Assembly: GCA_964386865.1 (NCBI GenBank)
Contig: CAYLUN010000097.1
Location: 1 to 19,083 of the forward strand
From: CAYLUN01 sp964386865
GTDB lineage: Bacteria; Verrucomicrobiota; Kiritimatiellia; RFP12; UBA1067
DNA length: 19,083 bases
Direction: 5' to 3'
Positions 17,635-19,083 of the stretch are shown here, piece by piece; within the stretch, counting starts at the first letter, position 1, and each line of letters begins with the position of its first letter. Under the pieces are notes generated by a model. That model saw only the letters and a list, made by a program, of their open reading frames with translations. It did not search any database and had not been told where the DNA came from. A program made the translations under genes and the position numbers.

Positions 17635-17799
17635 ATGGACATGGATTTTGACATCACAGCGGCGATGGAGGATATCAGGTCTACACCGGACTTGCTCGAA
17701 CGGGCGTTGAAGCTCTCCGGTGTGGTCTCGACGCTGTTTGGCGAGGCGGGGTGGCCCCTGATGGTCGTCGGTCGAACTACGGCTGGAGGTCGAGAATGA
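17635..17799 (+). pseudogene. Truncated nucleotidyltransferase-like fragment
   Basis: A frame of 54 residues from ATG 17635 (or 17641) reads like the N-terminus of small nucleotidyltransferase-type proteins: an amphipathic helix (ITAAMEDIRSTPDLLERAL) then LFGEAGWPLMVVG. In intact relatives the VVG stretch usually goes on to GSA and a DID-type active site; here it turns into RTTAGGRE and stops. The frame is also open upstream to a GTG at 17542, but the upstream part overlaps the start of the minus-strand beta-helix gene and looks non-coding. The TGA overlaps the next ATG (ATGA). It is probably the remains of a gene cut by a deletion. The family link is from pattern memory only. Confidence 0.4.
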
Positions 17800-18011
17800 A
17801 CTCCGCTAAGCCGGTCAAGACACAGTGGACCTGGGACGAGTGGCAGGCCGGGCGTCAAGCGCGGCGCGAACTCTCGCTGCGCGTCGGGCAGCCCGTCTGC
17901 CGCCGCACCGAGAGTTCCTCCGACCGGCGTCTGCGTGCGGCGTTCGACGGCGAGCGGGCACCCGTTTTGGGAGGCGCAAAGGAGAATCTGGCTTTACGCT
18001 GGGCGAGGTGA
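17796..18011 (+). CDS. Small hypothetical protein, possibly a remnant
   Basis: A 71-residue frame starting at an ATG that overlaps the previous stop (ATGA), which suggests it was once the second gene of a pair. The first 25 or so residues (KTQWTWDEWQAGRQARRE) look protein-like, with Trp and charged helix residues. The rest is Arg/Ala-rich and may be out of its original frame. I do not recognise it. It overlaps the minus-strand four-helix-bundle frame, and both cannot be fully real over 17815-18011. The more likely reading is that both are broken ends meeting near 18020. Confidence 0.3.
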   Translation: MNSAKPVKTQWTWDEWQAGRQARRELSLRVGQPVCRRTESSSDRRLRAAFDGERAPVLGGAKENLALRWAR

Positions 18012-18450
18012 TCACGGAGCTGGTCTGATCTGACTGACGCTGCCGCCCGACCTCGCGCACGGCGAGGGCTTCAGGATCGTCTTTGGCCCACTGGCGCAAC
18101 CCATGCTGGCGCAGGAAATCCTCGTAGTCGAGGAGCCGTTCGTCGAGGCTGGCGCGTGCCACGTTGACGAGCCGCAGTTCGGTCTGGCTTGAAGTCGCTG
18201 CGGCGCGGCTGCCCTCGGCGATGTTCTGCCGCCCGCTGCGTGCCGCCTGCACCATCTGGTCGACGGTGCGCGAACGCTTGTCGATGAAGCGTTCGCAAAA
18301 GGCGACTGTGGCGTCGTAGATGACGGTCGCGACTTGAAAGCTGCGAAGTGCCCGGTAGCCTCCGCTGGGGCGGAGGCGGCGAAAGCGGGAATCGGACGGA
18401 TCGGTCCGATCCGACTGATCCGTCTGATTCTGTTGCTCCCGCTCAGCCAT
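17815..18450 (-). CDS. Four-helix-bundle protein, C-terminus apparently replaced
   Basis: A 211-residue frame whose residues 30-135 match the four-helix-bundle (S23/23S rRNA intervening-sequence protein) type: helix 1 near YRALRSFQVATVIYDATVAF, helix 2 with VDQMVQAARSGRQNIAEGSR, helix 3 with ELRLVNVARASLDERLLDYE. After DDPEALAVRE and a short SDQT the sequence becomes Arg/Pro-rich (PLRLPKRVPARRR) with no fourth helix, so the normal end is probably lost and the frame runs on into unrelated DNA. The N-terminus carries a degenerate TDQSDRTDPSD repeat encoded by 9-base units. It starts nine bases after the alaS stop on the same strand and is probably co-transcribed with it. Such proteins are small helical oligomers of unclear function. 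No Shine-Dalgarno site is visible. Confidence 0.6.
   Translation of the reverse strand: MAEREQQNQTDQSDRTDPSDSRFRRLRPSGGYRALRSFQVATVIYDATVAFCERFIDKRSRTVDQMVQAARSGRQNIAEGSRAAATSSQTELRLVNVARASLDERLLDYEDFLRQHGLRQWAKDDPEALAVREVGRQRQSDQTSSVITSPSVKPDSPLRLPKRVPARRRTPHADAGRRNSRCGGRRAARRAARVRAALDARPATRPRSTVS
18399..18434. repeat. Four degenerate 9-base tandem units
   Basis: GATCGGTCC, GATCCGACT, GATCCGTCT and GATTCTGTT follow one another at 18399-18434. On the minus strand they encode the Asp/Ser/Thr-rich N-terminus of the four-helix-bundle protein. A related scrap (TCTGATCTGACTGA) occurs at 18024-18037, close to where that protein loses homology. Confidence 0.55.
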
Positions 18451-18459
18451 GGCGCGCGC

Positions 18460-19083
18460 TTACACCACGTTCAAGATCACGGCCTTGATGCGGCGGACGC
18501 CGGCGGAGGAGGACTCCTCTTTCTGAATTTTGAAGCCACCGAGTTCGCCGGTGTTGTCGGCGTGCGGGCCGCCGCAGACTTCCATCGAGAAGTCGCCCAT
18601 GGCGTAGACCTTGACCTGTTCGCCGTACTTGGCGGCGAAGAGGGCGATCGCGCCTTGAGCCTTGGCGTCCTCGATGGTCATGGTCGTCATGGTGATCGGC
18701 AAGTTGCGCTTGATCTGCTCGTTGACGATGTCTTCGACCTTCTGGATCTGCTCGGGCGTCATCTTCTCGGGGTGCGAGAAGTCGAAGCGCAGGCGCTCGG
18801 GAGTGATATTTGAGCCCTTCTGCGTGGCGTGGGAGCCGAGGACGGTGTGGAGCGCCTTGTGCAGCAGGTGTGTGGCGGTGTGCAGGCGGGTGGTGGCAAC
18901 GGTGTTGTCGGCCAGTCCGCCCTTGAAGGTGGCGTCGCCCTGCTTGGAGGTTTCCTGGTGCTTCTTGAAAGCCTCCTCGTAGCCGGGGCGGTCGACAGCG
19001 AGGCCCTGCTCGAGGGCGAGTTCCTCGGTGAACTCCAGCGGGAAGCCGTAGGTGTCGTAGAGCTTGAAGGCGGTGCGGCCGGA
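18460..19083 (-). CDS. alaS: Alanyl-tRNA synthetase, compact form, 5' partial
   Basis: The last 207 codons of a cytoplasmic enzyme that charges tRNA-Ala and edits mischarged Ser or Gly. The frame is open at the right edge. It starts in the catalytic-domain end (FKLYDTYGFPLEFTEELA) and passes after only about 45 residues to the editing domain: HTATHLLH (His68, His72), the LRFDFSHPEKMTPEQI stretch, then EVCGGPH (Cys170, His174). These four residues are the HxxxH and CxxxH zinc ligands, so editing should work. Two parts of the usual bacterial enzyme are missing: the beta-barrel between catalytic and editing domains (normally with AESGGQ.GD), and the C-Ala domain after GVRRIKAV, where this protein ends at VILNVV. 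Similar compact forms exist in some candidate-phylum bacteria as far as I recall. The four-helix-bundle gene follows after nine bases. Confidence 0.93.
   Translation of the reverse strand, partial: SGRTAFKLYDTYGFPLEFTEELALEQGLAVDRPGYEEAFKKHQETSKQGDATFKGGLADNTVATTRLHTATHLLHKALHTVLGSHATQKGSNITPERLRFDFSHPEKMTPEQIQKVEDIVNEQIKRNLPITMTTMTIEDAKAQGAIALFAAKYGEQVKVYAMGDFSMEVCGGPHADNTGELGGFKIQKEESSSAGVRRIKAVILNVV

Noticed and set aside
17815..18450. 23S rRNA intervening sequence
   Set aside because: The four-helix-bundle protein belongs to that family type, but no rRNA sequence flanks it; alaS is next to it instead.

Overview
The window looks like chromosomal DNA from a GC-rich bacterium of the Planctomycetes-Verrucomicrobia-Chlamydiae group, most likely Kiritimatiellota or a close relative. 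This is inferred from gene style only: a BspA-type leucine-rich-repeat surface protein with an InlB-like repeat, a MoxR/DUF58/VWA membrane cassette, a secreted right-handed beta-helix protein, a four-helix-bundle protein, a compact alanyl-tRNA synthetase, and intergenic gaps filled with short tandem repeats of 6-10 bases. No rRNA, tRNA, CRISPR array or transposase gene was seen.

Layout. (1) 3-2873, plus strand: the 3' part of a large secreted LRR/Ig-like protein, open at the left edge. (2) 2874-3532: a 659-base non-coding region holding a GC hairpin, a 65-base palindromic element with two competing foldings, a 145-base imperfect inverted repeat built from hexamers, and a candidate promoter whose -10 box lies in an 8-bp inverted repeat. 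(3) 3533-15313, plus strand: five genes in one direction, MoxR AAA+ ATPase, DUF58 protein, BatA-like VWA membrane protein with a PA14 domain, second VWA membrane protein, and a 1345-residue membrane protein with a very long Ala/Gln/Glu/Lys coiled coil. (4) 15392-17548, minus strand: a secreted parallel beta-helix protein, convergent with the cassette. (5) 17635-18011, plus strand: short ORFs that look like remains of a nucleotidyltransferase-type gene pair. (6) 17815-19083, minus strand: alaS (3' end only) followed after 9 bases by a four-helix-bundle gene that seems to lack its last helix.

How the genes may work together. MoxR ATPases are known to work with VWA-domain partners as chaperone-like or maturation machines. 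Here the cytoplasmic ATPase and DUF58 protein would act on two membrane-anchored VWA proteins with large periplasmic parts, and on a membrane protein whose helical rod of roughly 750 residues could span or brace the periplasm. The PA14 module suggests contact with glycan. The cassette resembles Bat (Bacteroides aerotolerance) operons but has no TPR-type BatB/BatC/BatE protein in view. Its substrate is unknown. It is the best candidate for an under-described system in this window.

Limits. All calls come from reading the sequence by eye. No homology search, structure prediction or folding calculation was run.
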